The translations under genes and the position numbers were made by a program. A model generated the notes under the pieces. It was not told the DNA's origin and ran no database searches. It saw only the letters and a program-made list of their open reading frames with translations. DNA of 64,000 bases from JACKCP01 sp034007295 (GTDB lineage: Bacteria > Desulfobacterota > Desulfobacteria > Desulfobacterales > JACKCP01), in contig JAVERC010000011.1 in assembly GCA_034007295.1 (NCBI GenBank), forward strand, positions 12,489 through 76,488, written 5' to 3'. This document shows, in pieces, positions 17,479-25,965 of this stretch; positions within the stretch are counted from its first letter, which is position 1, and each line of letters starts with the position of its first letter.

Positions 17479-19194
17479 ATGCATCAGAGACAGGTTACTA
17501 TGTCTGAATTTTTGTCTGAATGGAAAAAATATTTTACGTTTGCAGCGCTTTTGAGCTGTTTTGTTAACTTTCTTCAGCTTACGTTTCCCTTTTACATGTT
17601 TACAATTTATCGAAATGTAGTTGTAAGCTACAGTGGTTACTCCCTTGGAACTATTACGGTTGCTGCAATATTTTCACTTACTGTTCTTGGATTCTTTCAT
17701 TTTATCAGAGCAAGGCTTTTATTCAATGCCGGAAAAAAACTGAATCAGAAAATAATTGAAAGGGTCTACTCGGGAATAATAAGAAATTATTCGGCTGCAG
17801 GGAGCAGGACTTATGTTCAGGGACTCAATGATATAAATACCTTAAGGGATTTTTTCTCAAGCCATGTTTTAAATTCGGTTTTTGATGCTCCCTGGTCTCC
17901 TTTTTATCTTGTTCTCCTGTTTTTTATTCATCCGGTTTTAGGGGTTGTTTCCCTTGTTGGTGCTTTGATTGTGATCGCACTTGCAGCACTTCAGGAAGTT
18001 CTTGTCAGGAAAAAAATGATTGAGGCCAATGTTAAAAATGCACAGAATCAGAGATTTGTTAATTCATTTTTAAATAATATTGATGTCATAAATGGAATGG
18101 GGATGTCAGGAGCTGTTTCCGACTGGTATGAAAAAGGAAACAGAGCTGTTATTTTAAATCAGACTCAAAGCAGTCTTTATGCAGGAGCTGTTCAGTCGGC
18201 TATAAAACCCCTCCAGAATATTGTTCAGGTTTTTATTTACTGCTTTGGTGCCTATTATGCGATGACAGAAGGTTTTTCAGTTGGCCTCATGGTTGCAGCT
18301 TCAATCATAATGGGACGTTCCCTTGGACCAATAATGCAGGTGACTTCAGGCTGGAAAACAACAATTCAGGCAAGGGAAGCCTTTGACAGGCTCATGAAGT
18401 TTGATGAATTTCTGAACAGACAGCCGGAAAAAATGCCGCTTCCTTTTCCTGAAGGTAATTTTCTTATTTCTTCAGTTGGATTTTCAAAGGGAGGCCCTTT
18501 TATTCTCTATGACATAAATCTTCGGATCAATTCAGGTGATTTTGTTGGAATAATTGGCCCAAGTGGTGCAGGTAAAACAACCTTGTGCAGGCTTCTTCTT
18601 GGCATCTGGCCTGCAACCCTTGGAAATGTTTATCTTGACGGGCAGGATGTATTCAAATGGGACAAGGAGCTCAGCGGAAAAGTAACCGGATATCTTCCCC
18701 AGGAAGTGGATTTGTTTCCTGGTACAGTTGCTGAAAATATAGCAAGGCTTGGGATTCCTGATATGAAAAAAGTTGAAGAAGCAGTTGATTTGTGCGGAAT
18801 AAAGCCCTTGATTCAAAGCCTTCCAGACGGATTCGACACTGTTCTGGAGACCGAAGATGGAATAAAGCTTTCCGGTGGACAAAAACAGATTATTGGAATG
18901 GCTCGTGCACTTTATGATTCTCCAAAGATTCTTATTCTTGATGAGCCGACTTCAAACCTTGACGAAATATCTGAGCAGCTTATTATAAATGCACTTAAAA
19001 GGTTTAAGGCAAGCGGTAAAACAACTTGTATAATTGTTACCCATAAGCCTTCTCTGCTTCAGTGTGTGGAAAATATTGTTGTTTTAAGAAATGGAAAAGT
19101 TGAAATGTTCGGGCCAAAAGAAGCTGTTTTTGCAAAACTTACAGGCAATAATAATGAAAAACAGCTAAGGCAGGCAGGGGAAGGTGCAAATTGA
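17479..19194 (+). CDS. Type I secretion ABC transporter, subunit 1 (PrtD-like)
   Basis: A 571-residue fused membrane-ATPase protein of the PrtD/HlyB-type exporter family without the peptidase-like N-domain. Membrane helices lie in residues about 15-300, with LTFPFYMFTIYRNVVVSYS near the first helix, and the ATPase domain at about 325-560: Walker A GPSGAGKTT, Q-loop YLPQEV, signature LSGGQKQ, Walker B ILILDEPTSNLDE with catalytic Glu, and H-loop THKP. All catalytic motifs are intact. It would energise export of a protein with a C-terminal signal across both membranes. Its stop overlaps the next gene by 4 bases. An alternative ATG at 17500 would drop 7 residues. Confidence 0.93.
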   Translation: MHQRQVTMSEFLSEWKKYFTFAALLSCFVNFLQLTFPFYMFTIYRNVVVSYSGYSLGTITVAAIFSLTVLGFFHFIRARLLFNAGKKLNQKIIERVYSGIIRNYSAAGSRTYVQGLNDINTLRDFFSSHVLNSVFDAPWSPFYLVLLFFIHPVLGVVSLVGALIVIALAALQEVLVRKKMIEANVKNAQNQRFVNSFLNNIDVINGMGMSGAVSDWYEKGNRAVILNQTQSSLYAGAVQSAIKPLQNIVQVFIYCFGAYYAMTEGFSVGLMVAASIIMGRSLGPIMQVTSGWKTTIQAREAFDRLMKFDEFLNRQPEKMPLPFPEGNFLISSVGFSKGGPFILYDINLRINSGDFVGIIGPSGAGKTTLCRLLLGIWPATLGNVYLDGQDVFKWDKELSGKVTGYLPQEVDLFPGTVAENIARLGIPDMKKVEEAVDLCGIKPLIQSLPDGFDTVLETEDGIKLSGGQKQIIGMARALYDSPKILILDEPTSNLDEISEQLIINALKRFKASGKTTCIIVTHKPSLLQCVENIVVLRNGKVEMFGPKEAVFAKLTGNNNEKQLRQAGEGAN

Positions 19195-20912
19195 AAGAAT
19201 TTATAAAAAAATGTACACATTTTTTTGCAGCAGCTGGTTTTTTAAGCTTTTTTATCAATACTTTGTACCTTACATTTTCATTATATATGCTTGCAGTTTA
19301 TGACAGGGTTCTTGCTGAAAACAGAATGTCAACACTTTGGATTACAACTGTTTTAGCTCTTGTTGCATTGGTGAGCCTTGGGCTGCTTGAATTCATTCGG
19401 TCTAGAATTCTTGTGAAAGCAAGTGTCAGGATGGATGAGCTTTTAAGCAGAAAAGTTCTCAAATCAATGCTGTCTGAACTTTCAAAGTCAGATTCTAAAG
19501 GCTACAATCAAGGCCTTCGTGACATTCATGTTCTAAGGAATTATTTGTCAGGAAATTCAATTTTTGCATTTTTTGATGCCCCTTGGATTTTTATTTATCT
19601 ATGGATAATTTATCTTGTACACCCAATACTTGGGCTTACTGCAACTGCAGGCGGTGTTGTGATATTTCTTATAGGGCTAACTCAGTCTCTAATAACTAAA
19701 AAGGAAATAGCAGACCAAAATGAAAGCAAAAAAAAGGCAAATATTTTTTTTCAGAAAAGTCTTAAATCTTCGCACATGATACAAAGTATGGGGATGATAA
19801 AAAACGCATTTGATTATTTTAGAAGATATAACAACTCTGATGTGGAAAACCACCATAAACTCTCATTTAAAAACCATATCCTTGGATCTGTGAGTGTAAG
19901 TTTTAGATCAATGATGCAGGTTATTATATTTGGTGTAGGAGCAGCTCTTGTAATAACCCATCAGGCTCAGGCTGGAGTAATTATTGCTGCTTCAATAATC
20001 ATGGGAAGGGCTCTTGCTCCGATTGATCAGGCAATAAATGCATGGAAGCAAACCTCTTCGGCTGTAGATGCTTTTAAGAATCTTGACGGACTTCTTAATA
20101 ATTATAATCCTGGTAAAAAAGTTGAAATTGATGAGCTAAGAGGTGATATTGAAGTTTTGGGAGCAGGTCTTGTTGCAGGAGACAAGAAAATATTGAGTGA
20201 TATAACTTTTTCACTTAAGCAGGGTGAGCTTCTTGGTCTTTCAGGTCATAACGGAGCAGGAAAAACTTGTCTTTGCAGAATGCTTCTTGGGATGTGGAAA
20301 CCCACAAAAGGAAAGGTTACAATAAATAACCTTGAAATAGCAGATATAAATCAGGATATACTTGGTAAATTTATAGGTTATCTTCCCCAGGCTGTGGAAT
20401 TGTTTCCAGGAACTGTAGGTGAAAATATAGCAAGGCTTGGAGAGCCCGATTCAGCAGAAATTTTAAAAGCTGCAAGGCTTTCAGGTGCACATGAACTGAT
20501 TTTAAGATTTCCCCAGGGGTATAATACTGATATTGGGGAAAACGGCCTTAGTCTTTCAGGAGGCCAGCGTCAGAGAGTAGGGCTTGCAAGGGCTTTTTAT
20601 AAAAGTCCAGGGTTTATAATCCTTGACGAACCTAACTCAAATCTTGATATTGAAGGCGAAAAAGCTCTTGTTGATGCTCTTAAAAATATAAAGGCACTTA
20701 ATTCAACTGCTGTTATGATCACTCATAAGCCTGAACTTCTTTATCATGCAGATAAAATCCTTATTCTTGAAAACGGTAAAGTAAAACTCTTTGGGCCCCG
20801 TGATGAGGTTTTTCGCACAATTACAGGTCATGATAATAAAAATTTGGACAAAAGGCCGGATTCTGTAAAGTCAGAAAATAGTTCGGCTGGTAATGAATTC
20901 GGAGGAATTTGA
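19191..20912 (+). CDS. Type I secretion ABC transporter, subunit 2 (PrtD-like)
   Basis: A 573-residue paralogue of the preceding gene with the same layout: membrane domain followed by ATPase domain. Motifs: Walker A GHNGAGKTC, Q-loop YLPQAVELF, signature LSGGQRQ, Walker B FIILDEPNSNLD with Glu, H-loop THKPE; all are intact. It starts with TTG at 19191, overlapping the stop of subunit 1, with GGGGAAGG upstream. The C-terminus has an extra polar tail of about 30 residues (RPDSVKSENSSAGNEFGG). Tandem PrtD-like genes suggest a heteromeric exporter, though two separate homodimers are possible. Confidence 0.93.
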   Translation: MKEFIKKCTHFFAAAGFLSFFINTLYLTFSLYMLAVYDRVLAENRMSTLWITTVLALVALVSLGLLEFIRSRILVKASVRMDELLSRKVLKSMLSELSKSDSKGYNQGLRDIHVLRNYLSGNSIFAFFDAPWIFIYLWIIYLVHPILGLTATAGGVVIFLIGLTQSLITKKEIADQNESKKKANIFFQKSLKSSHMIQSMGMIKNAFDYFRRYNNSDVENHHKLSFKNHILGSVSVSFRSMMQVIIFGVGAALVITHQAQAGVIIAASIIMGRALAPIDQAINAWKQTSSAVDAFKNLDGLLNNYNPGKKVEIDELRGDIEVLGAGLVAGDKKILSDITFSLKQGELLGLSGHNGAGKTCLCRMLLGMWKPTKGKVTINNLEIADINQDILGKFIGYLPQAVELFPGTVGENIARLGEPDSAEILKAARLSGAHELILRFPQGYNTDIGENGLSLSGGQRQRVGLARAFYKSPGFIILDEPNSNLDIEGEKALVDALKNIKALNSTAVMITHKPELLYHADKILILENGKVKLFGPRDEVFRTITGHDNKNLDKRPDSVKSENSSAGNEFGGI

Positions 20913-22549
20913 TGAATATTGTTTTAAAAAAATGGTTTAAATATTTTCTTCTAATGTCGGCACTTGGCATTTTGCTTAATATTTTATACCTTAGCGTGCC
21001 TTTATACCTTATGACCGTATATAATAAGGTATTGTTCAGTTTTAGCAAAGAGTCCCTTTTTACTTTAACAATAGGGCTTTTTTTTGCTTTGTGTTTTTAT
21101 TTTCTTATAGATTTTATCCGCAAATATATAATGGTCACAGCAAGTGAAAATCTTGATAAAGATATGGCACCTGCAGTTCTTAAAAATATGCTTTTTTCAG
21201 ATTATAATGAGAAGGCTTATTCGCAAGGACTTTTAGATCTGAAAATTCTTAAAAACGCAATCTCAGGTGGAAAGGTTGTTAATTACCTTGATATTCCATG
21301 GATTGGAGTTTTTCTGGCTATTTTATTTTATATTAATCACATAATTTCCTTTATTGCATTTTCAGGTCTTGCAGTTTGTGTGATTATTTATATGATTTTC
21401 AGGAATTATGCTTCAAAGAGGTATGTAATTCATGAAATTATGCAAAATGATCTTGATGATTTTATTAAAAGTTCTGTTAAAAAAAGAGAGGTACTCCACG
21501 GCTTGGGGATAGTAGACAATATCAGCAAAAAATATTTTTTTGATTCTAAAGAAATATTAAAAAAAAATACCCAGGCTGAAAAAGTCAAATCTGCTGTTTC
21601 TGCATGTATAAATTTTATTTCAATTATTTCCTGTTCCGGCGTTTTTTGTTATGGTGCTATTCTTTTTTTTGACAGTAAAGTTACAGAAGGAACTCTTATA
21701 GGCATTTTTGTAATAGCAATGAGAATTTTTTATCCTCTTGAGAAAGTCGCAGAAAGCTCAGCTGAATCAATAAAAGCACTTGCGGCATTTAAAAGGCTCA
21801 ATAATTATATTCTGGCTCAACCTGAAACAGAAAGATTTGAGCTTCCAAAGCCTGAAGGTGCTCTTTCATTTGAAAATGTTATCTATTCCATCAATGGAAA
21901 GCCGGTTTTAAGAAATATCAGTTTTAGCCTTGAGCCTGGAGAATCTCTTGCTGTAATAGGGGCTGCAGGATCAGGAAAAACTCTTCTTTCAAGGCTTGCT
22001 CTTGGAATAGTGGCACCGAGTTCTGGAAAAATTAGAATAGATGGAGCAGAAATTTCACATTGGGATAAAGATGAGCTTGGGAAATATACAGGCTACCTTC
22101 CATCGAGGAAATTATTGTTTGAGGGAAGAGTAGATGAAAATATTTCAGGAATGGCTATTCCTGATTCTGATAAGGTAGTAAAGGCAGCTAAAATTGCAAA
22201 TGCCCATGACATGATTTTGAAACTTTCAGATGGCTATAACACAACAATTTTAGAAGATGGTTATAATCTCGCTTCATCTCAGGTACAGCTTATTTCAGTT
22301 GCAAGGGCAATGTATAATGATCCAAAACTTGTAATAATGGATTGTCCCCATAATGATCTTGATGACAGGGCCCTAAAAAATTTTATTTTAACGATGCAGG
22401 CTCTGAAACAGCAGAAAACTACACTGGTTGTTGTTTCTGACAGGCCTGCAATTGCAGTTAATGCTGATAAAATATTGGTTCTTCAGGATGGTCAGATTTC
22501 TATTTTTGGTCCTGCAAAAGAAGTTTTAAGCAAATTGACAAACAGCTAA
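20912..22549 (+). CDS. Type I secretion ABC transporter, subunit 3, with degenerate ATPase domain
   Basis: A 545-residue paralogue of the two preceding proteins. Start is the ATG at 20912 (GGAGG 6 bases upstream), sharing one base with the previous stop. The membrane domain is similar, and Walker A survives (GAAGSGKTL), but the other motifs are altered: Q-loop Gln is Ser398 (YLPSRK), the signature LSGGQ is LASSQ, Walker B LDEP is MDCP with the catalytic Glu replaced by Cys478, and the H-loop His is Asp510 (VVSDRP). It probably binds ATP but cannot hydrolyse it at its own site. The intact reading frame and conserved membrane domain argue against a pseudogene. It could be a structural or regulatory half of an asymmetric exporter. 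Confidence 0.9.
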   Translation: MNIVLKKWFKYFLLMSALGILLNILYLSVPLYLMTVYNKVLFSFSKESLFTLTIGLFFALCFYFLIDFIRKYIMVTASENLDKDMAPAVLKNMLFSDYNEKAYSQGLLDLKILKNAISGGKVVNYLDIPWIGVFLAILFYINHIISFIAFSGLAVCVIIYMIFRNYASKRYVIHEIMQNDLDDFIKSSVKKREVLHGLGIVDNISKKYFFDSKEILKKNTQAEKVKSAVSACINFISIISCSGVFCYGAILFFDSKVTEGTLIGIFVIAMRIFYPLEKVAESSAESIKALAAFKRLNNYILAQPETERFELPKPEGALSFENVIYSINGKPVLRNISFSLEPGESLAVIGAAGSGKTLLSRLALGIVAPSSGKIRIDGAEISHWDKDELGKYTGYLPSRKLLFEGRVDENISGMAIPDSDKVVKAAKIANAHDMILKLSDGYNTTILEDGYNLASSQVQLISVARAMYNDPKLVIMDCPHNDLDDRALKNFILTMQALKQQKTTLVVVSDRPAIAVNADKILVLQDGQISIFGPAKEVLSKLTNS

Positions 22550-22551
22550 TT

Positions 22552-22572
22552 TAGTGATTGGCAGGAAACTAT
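22552..22572 (-). repeat. Terminal fragment of the dispersed ~143-bp element
   Basis: TAGTGATTGGCAGGAAAC, directly after the stop of the third ABC gene, closely matches the complement of the element's right terminus (TAGTGATTGRCCRAAAAC). The rest of the 117-bp gap to the HlyD-like gene does not align with the element. Confidence 0.5.
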
Positions 22573-22666
22573 GTTTTTATTCTGATTAAGCTAATAATTT
22601 AAATTTTAATCGGACTTTATGAAATGTAGTTTTTGCAGCACAACTAATGTAAAACAGGAGTATTTG

Positions 22667-23974
22667 ATGGATAACAATAAATTACTTAATACAAATCCAA
22701 AATTTCTTATTGCAGCAGGTTTGGCTGTTGTTTTTGTCTTTTTTGGAGGACTGGCTTTATGGTCTTTGTTTTTTCCCTTTGAAGGTGCTGTAATTGCATC
22801 AGGAACTGTAAAGGTTGACGGAAAGAAAAAGGTCGTTCAGCATCTGGAAGGCGGAATAATTGATTCTATTTATGTTAAAGACGGAGATTTTGTAAAAAAA
22901 GGCGATCTTCTTATCAAGCTTAAAAGTTCTCAGGTGACTTCAAATGTTGAAATGCTTCAGGGTAGACTTTGGGCAAAACTTGGGCAGCTCGGAAGGCTTA
23001 ATGCCGAGTTTTCAATGAAAGATGTAATAAAATGGCCTGATTTATTACTTGAAAATAAGGATAAAAAGGAAGTTCAGGAAATTCTTGAAAAGGAAACTGA
23101 AATTTTCAAGTCAAGGAAATCTGCACTTAGCGGAGAAATTGCTTTGTACCATTCCCAGATTATTCAGCTTGAAAACAGGATTGAAGGAGTAAATGAGGAG
23201 CTTTTTGCTCATAATGAAACAATTGATAATTTCAATGAAGAACTTGATGCAAAAAAAGAACTTTTAAAAGATAATTATGTGGGAAAGGTTCAGATTCTTG
23301 AACTTGAAAGACGTCTTTCAGAATACAAGGGAAAAAGAGGCCGCTTAAAGCAGGATATTGCCGAGCTTCATCAGAAAATTGAGGAATTCAAACTTAGAAT
23401 TGAAAATTTAAAAAATAATTATCGCGAAGAAGCAGTAGGGCTTATGAGTGAAGTAAAAGATGTAATTTTTGAAATAACTGAACAGATAAAGCCTTACATT
23501 GATGCAAGAGAAAGGCTTGAAGTAAGGGCACCTTTAAGCGGACAGGTAATTAACCTTATGGTTAATACAGAAGAAAGCGGAGTAATAAGGCCTGGAATGC
23601 CTGTTCTTGAAATAATACCTGAAAATACGCCTCTTGTGATTTACGGAAAGGTAAATCCTCAAGATATTACAGTTGTAAAAAAAGATCAGAAAACAAAAGT
23701 TCAGCTTGTAGCATTTAAAAGAGATGAGCTCCCTCCATTGCCTGCTAAAGTTTCATATGTTTCAGCTGACCTTAAAACCGATGAAACTCCACGGGGCAAT
23801 ATTCCATATTATGAAGTTCATGTAAAAATTGATCCCAAGGTACTAGAGGAAAATTCTGCGTACCTTTCTCCTGGAATGCCTGTTGTGTGCTATATTACAA
23901 CTGATAAAAGAAATATTATGAGCTATATTCTTGATCCGCTTTTAAGAAATGTTGATATGGCAATGAGGGAATAG
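22667..23974 (+). CDS. HlyD/PrtE-type membrane fusion protein of type I secretion
   Basis: A 435-residue periplasmic adaptor. It has a short cytoplasmic N-terminus, one membrane helix (about 13-37), a beta-barrel/lipoyl half with VVQHLEGGIIDSIYVKDGDFVKKGDLL, a long coiled-coil hairpin (about 100-270), and the second lipoyl half and barrel ending in SPGMPVVCYITTDKR, the standard HlyD-family C-terminus. It joins the ABC exporter to a TolC-like outer membrane channel, which is not in the window. I prefer the ATG at 22667 (AGGAG 6 bases before) to an upstream in-frame ATG at 22619. It follows the ABC trio on the same strand. Confidence 0.94.
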   Translation: MDNNKLLNTNPKFLIAAGLAVVFVFFGGLALWSLFFPFEGAVIASGTVKVDGKKKVVQHLEGGIIDSIYVKDGDFVKKGDLLIKLKSSQVTSNVEMLQGRLWAKLGQLGRLNAEFSMKDVIKWPDLLLENKDKKEVQEILEKETEIFKSRKSALSGEIALYHSQIIQLENRIEGVNEELFAHNETIDNFNEELDAKKELLKDNYVGKVQILELERRLSEYKGKRGRLKQDIAELHQKIEEFKLRIENLKNNYREEAVGLMSEVKDVIFEITEQIKPYIDARERLEVRAPLSGQVINLMVNTEESGVIRPGMPVLEIIPENTPLVIYGKVNPQDITVVKKDQKTKVQLVAFKRDELPPLPAKVSYVSADLKTDETPRGNIPYYEVHVKIDPKVLEENSAYLSPGMPVVCYITTDKRNIMSYILDPLLRNVDMAMRE

Positions 23975-24010
23975 TTTTTTTAATTTGTAATTAAAATTTT
24001 TTGATTAGCT

Positions 24011-24050
24011 AAAAATATCAGGCCTGATTATAGTCAGCCTGATATTTTTT
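24011..24050. terminator. Bidirectional intrinsic terminator between hlyD-like and sapC-like genes
   Basis: AAAAATATCAGGC (24011-24023) pairs with GCCTGATATTTTT (24037-24049), with A and T runs on both sides. It sits between two convergent genes and can serve both directions. Confidence 0.88.
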
Positions 24051-24060
24051 TGTTTTTTTA

Positions 24061-24744
24061 TTATTTTCCAGCAAGCATATTCATATTTGCAAGAGAGCTT
24101 AAATGATCATAAATCAGTCCCATTGCACCGTTTTTTACAAGTCCAGCAATTTCTAAATCTGAAAGAGCAAGAATTTTTTCCATTTCAATTACTTTGAAGC
24201 CGCCAATATTTTTTTTGTCAGAGTCTTTTCCATAAGTTATCTGCTTGTCTACCATTAGATTTTTTTCTGCAAGTTCTGAAAAAAGTTTTTTTGTGTTTTC
24301 AATTTCACCTAAATAGACTTTTAATCCATTTATAATTTTTTCACTGAAATTATTTGGTTTACCGTCTGCTGTAAAAAGTATTTCTCCATACTGATTTTTA
24401 AAATGAGGAGCTTCAGCATCAATGCATACAGCATATTTATCCTTGTCTTCAGTTTTTATCATAATAAAAGGGTAGGTTCTTATAAAAAAAGGGATATAAG
24501 GTACTGTCCATTTCCCTTCAGATGTTAGATAGTTGTTGTTTCCCGTAGCAAGAGAAAGAATCGCGTGTGGCAGCTCTGGCTGGTTTGCAGGAAATACAAT
24601 TGGATAAAACCTTGATGCAGGCTTAATTTCAGAAAATGAAAGCTGGACAAGATTTGTTTTAGACGCAAATAAAAAATTGTCTGATTTTGTAAACCTTAAA
24701 TCCTGATGTCCACTGCTGCCAAATGCTTCGATTTTTTTAAACAT
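24061..24744 (-). CDS. SapC family protein
   Basis: A 227-residue soluble protein matching the SapC family: FYPIVFPANQPELPHAILSL near residue 45, then the WTVPYIPFFIRTYPFIMIK block, and ILFTADGKPN with a C-terminal helical region and FKVIEMEKILALSDLEIAGLVKNGAMGLIYDHLSSLANM. No signal peptide is visible. In Campylobacter fetus, sapC lies in the operon with the type I secretion genes for the S-layer protein; here it converges on a type I secretion locus. AAAGGTGAG precedes the ATG. The biochemical role of SapC is not known. Confidence 0.88.
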   Translation of the reverse strand: MFKKIEAFGSSGHQDLRFTKSDNFLFASKTNLVQLSFSEIKPASRFYPIVFPANQPELPHAILSLATGNNNYLTSEGKWTVPYIPFFIRTYPFIMIKTEDKDKYAVCIDAEAPHFKNQYGEILFTADGKPNNFSEKIINGLKVYLGEIENTKKLFSELAEKNLMVDKQITYGKDSDKKNIGGFKVIEMEKILALSDLEIAGLVKNGAMGLIYDHLSSLANMNMLAGK

Positions 24745-24847
24745 AAACTCACCTTTCTTTATTTAAATACAAATTTGAAAAAATTTAGTTATTTTTTTAT
24801 TTTAATCAATATAAAGTTTGTGCCGTAACAAGTACAATTTGATTACT

Positions 24848-24978
24848 TAGCTGATGGCCGAAAACTGCCTTTTTTGTCCATTTATGAGTCAGATTCAAAA
24901 TACTTTATATATCCTAAAGGTTAAATTTTATTTTCCTTAGACTCAATAAAAAATCCTTGTTTTCAGTCAATCATTGCT
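24848..24978 (+). repeat. Dispersed ~143-bp element, copy B
   Basis: Begins TAGCTGATGGCCGAAAAC, keeps GTCCATTTATGAGTCAGATTC and ATCCTAAAGGTTAAATTTT, and ends GTTTTCAGTCAATCATTGCTTA. It is slightly shortened internally. Its right end overlaps the last codons and stop (complement of TGA at 24967-24969) of the glycosyltransferase on the minus strand. It takes up most of the 222-bp gap between sapC and that gene. Confidence 0.8.
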
Positions 24979-25965
24979 TATATGAAATAATTTTTTTAAT
25001 TTATTGATATTTTTTTGGTAGATGCTGAATTTTTCAAGCCTTAATAAAATTTTTTTTAAATATTTTATTATAATATCAGGAATTAGCCGAATAATTTTAT
25101 CTTTATTTTTCATTGAATAGTAAGAAGAACTTTTTTTAAAATCAAGCTTTGAATAATCAATCGTTTTCCAGCTGGGATTGTTGATTATTTTTCTAAGCTG
25201 TTTTTCATTCAGTTTTTTTAAAACCTTTTTTTTCCATATTAATTCGTAAGTCCTATGTAGCTTATCTCCTTTTTCGTTGTATGCGGCTGAGTTTTTATAT
25301 TTATTATTTTTTGTCTGCCTTTGGCTGTAATAGGCAAGCGTTTTGTCTATTGCTGCTATTTTAAAATTAAGAGAAAATTTAAACCAGAAATACCAGTCTT
25401 CTGTATACTCAATATCTGTTGGAAAGCCTCCTGCAGAAAGGAATTTGTTTTTTTTTATCAGGACTCCATGAACAGGAGTGGGATTTGCAAAAAAAATATT
25501 TTCAAATCTGAAATCTTTGTTTTTGGGTGAGTAGAGATACCCGTTTTTAACTTTTGAAATATTGCCAGTTTGATCTATTTTTTCAATTACTACCTGAGTT
25601 TTTGCTGCAACTGCATCAAATTTATTGTTTCGTTCTAAAAAGAGAACCATTTCGTTTAGACATTCTTTATGCAGATAGTCGTCATCATCTAATATAAGTA
25701 TATATTTACCCTTTGAATGATTTGCTCCTAAATTAACAGGGAATGAGCGTCCCTTTGGAATATTGTTGTGGATAACTTTTGTACAAACTCCTTTTCCCTG
25801 TGCAGTATTTTTTATATTGTCCACTTCATTTGTTTCACCGCAATCATTGACAATTATCCACTCAAAATTTTTGTATACCTGTTCACATAGGTTGTCGGAA
25901 AGCCTTTTGAGGGTTAAAGGCCTGTTTTTTGTTCTTGTTATGATGCTTACTAAAGGCTTAGTCAT
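24967..25965 (-). CDS. Family 2 glycosyltransferase
   Basis: A 332-residue GT-A fold glycosyltransferase: VSIITRTKNRP at the N-terminus, NFEWIIVNDCG, and a DXD-type metal site in ILILDDDDYLH (about residue 95). WYFWFKF is in the acceptor half. The C-terminal 60 residues are basic and helical. Its start overlaps the upstream gene by 8 bases, and it is the last gene of the polysaccharide operon. It probably adds a sugar to the O-polysaccharide or to its methyl/sulfate-modified end; donor unknown. Its stop codon lies inside repeat copy B, so the extreme C-terminus may have been changed by the insertion. Confidence 0.88.
   Translation of the reverse strand: MTKPLVSIITRTKNRPLTLKRLSDNLCEQVYKNFEWIIVNDCGETNEVDNIKNTAQGKGVCTKVIHNNIPKGRSFPVNLGANHSKGKYILILDDDDYLHKECLNEMVLFLERNNKFDAVAAKTQVVIEKIDQTGNISKVKNGYLYSPKNKDFRFENIFFANPTPVHGVLIKKNKFLSAGGFPTDIEYTEDWYFWFKFSLNFKIAAIDKTLAYYSQRQTKNNKYKNSAAYNEKGDKLHRTYELIWKKKVLKKLNEKQLRKIINNPSWKTIDYSKLDFKKSSSYYSMKNKDKIIRLIPDIIIKYLKKILLRLEKFSIYQKNINKLKKLFHISND

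Noticed and set aside
20912..22549. Third ABC gene treated as a pseudogene
   Set aside because: The frame is intact over 545 codons, has a good ribosome site and a conserved membrane domain; only the ATPase motifs are changed.
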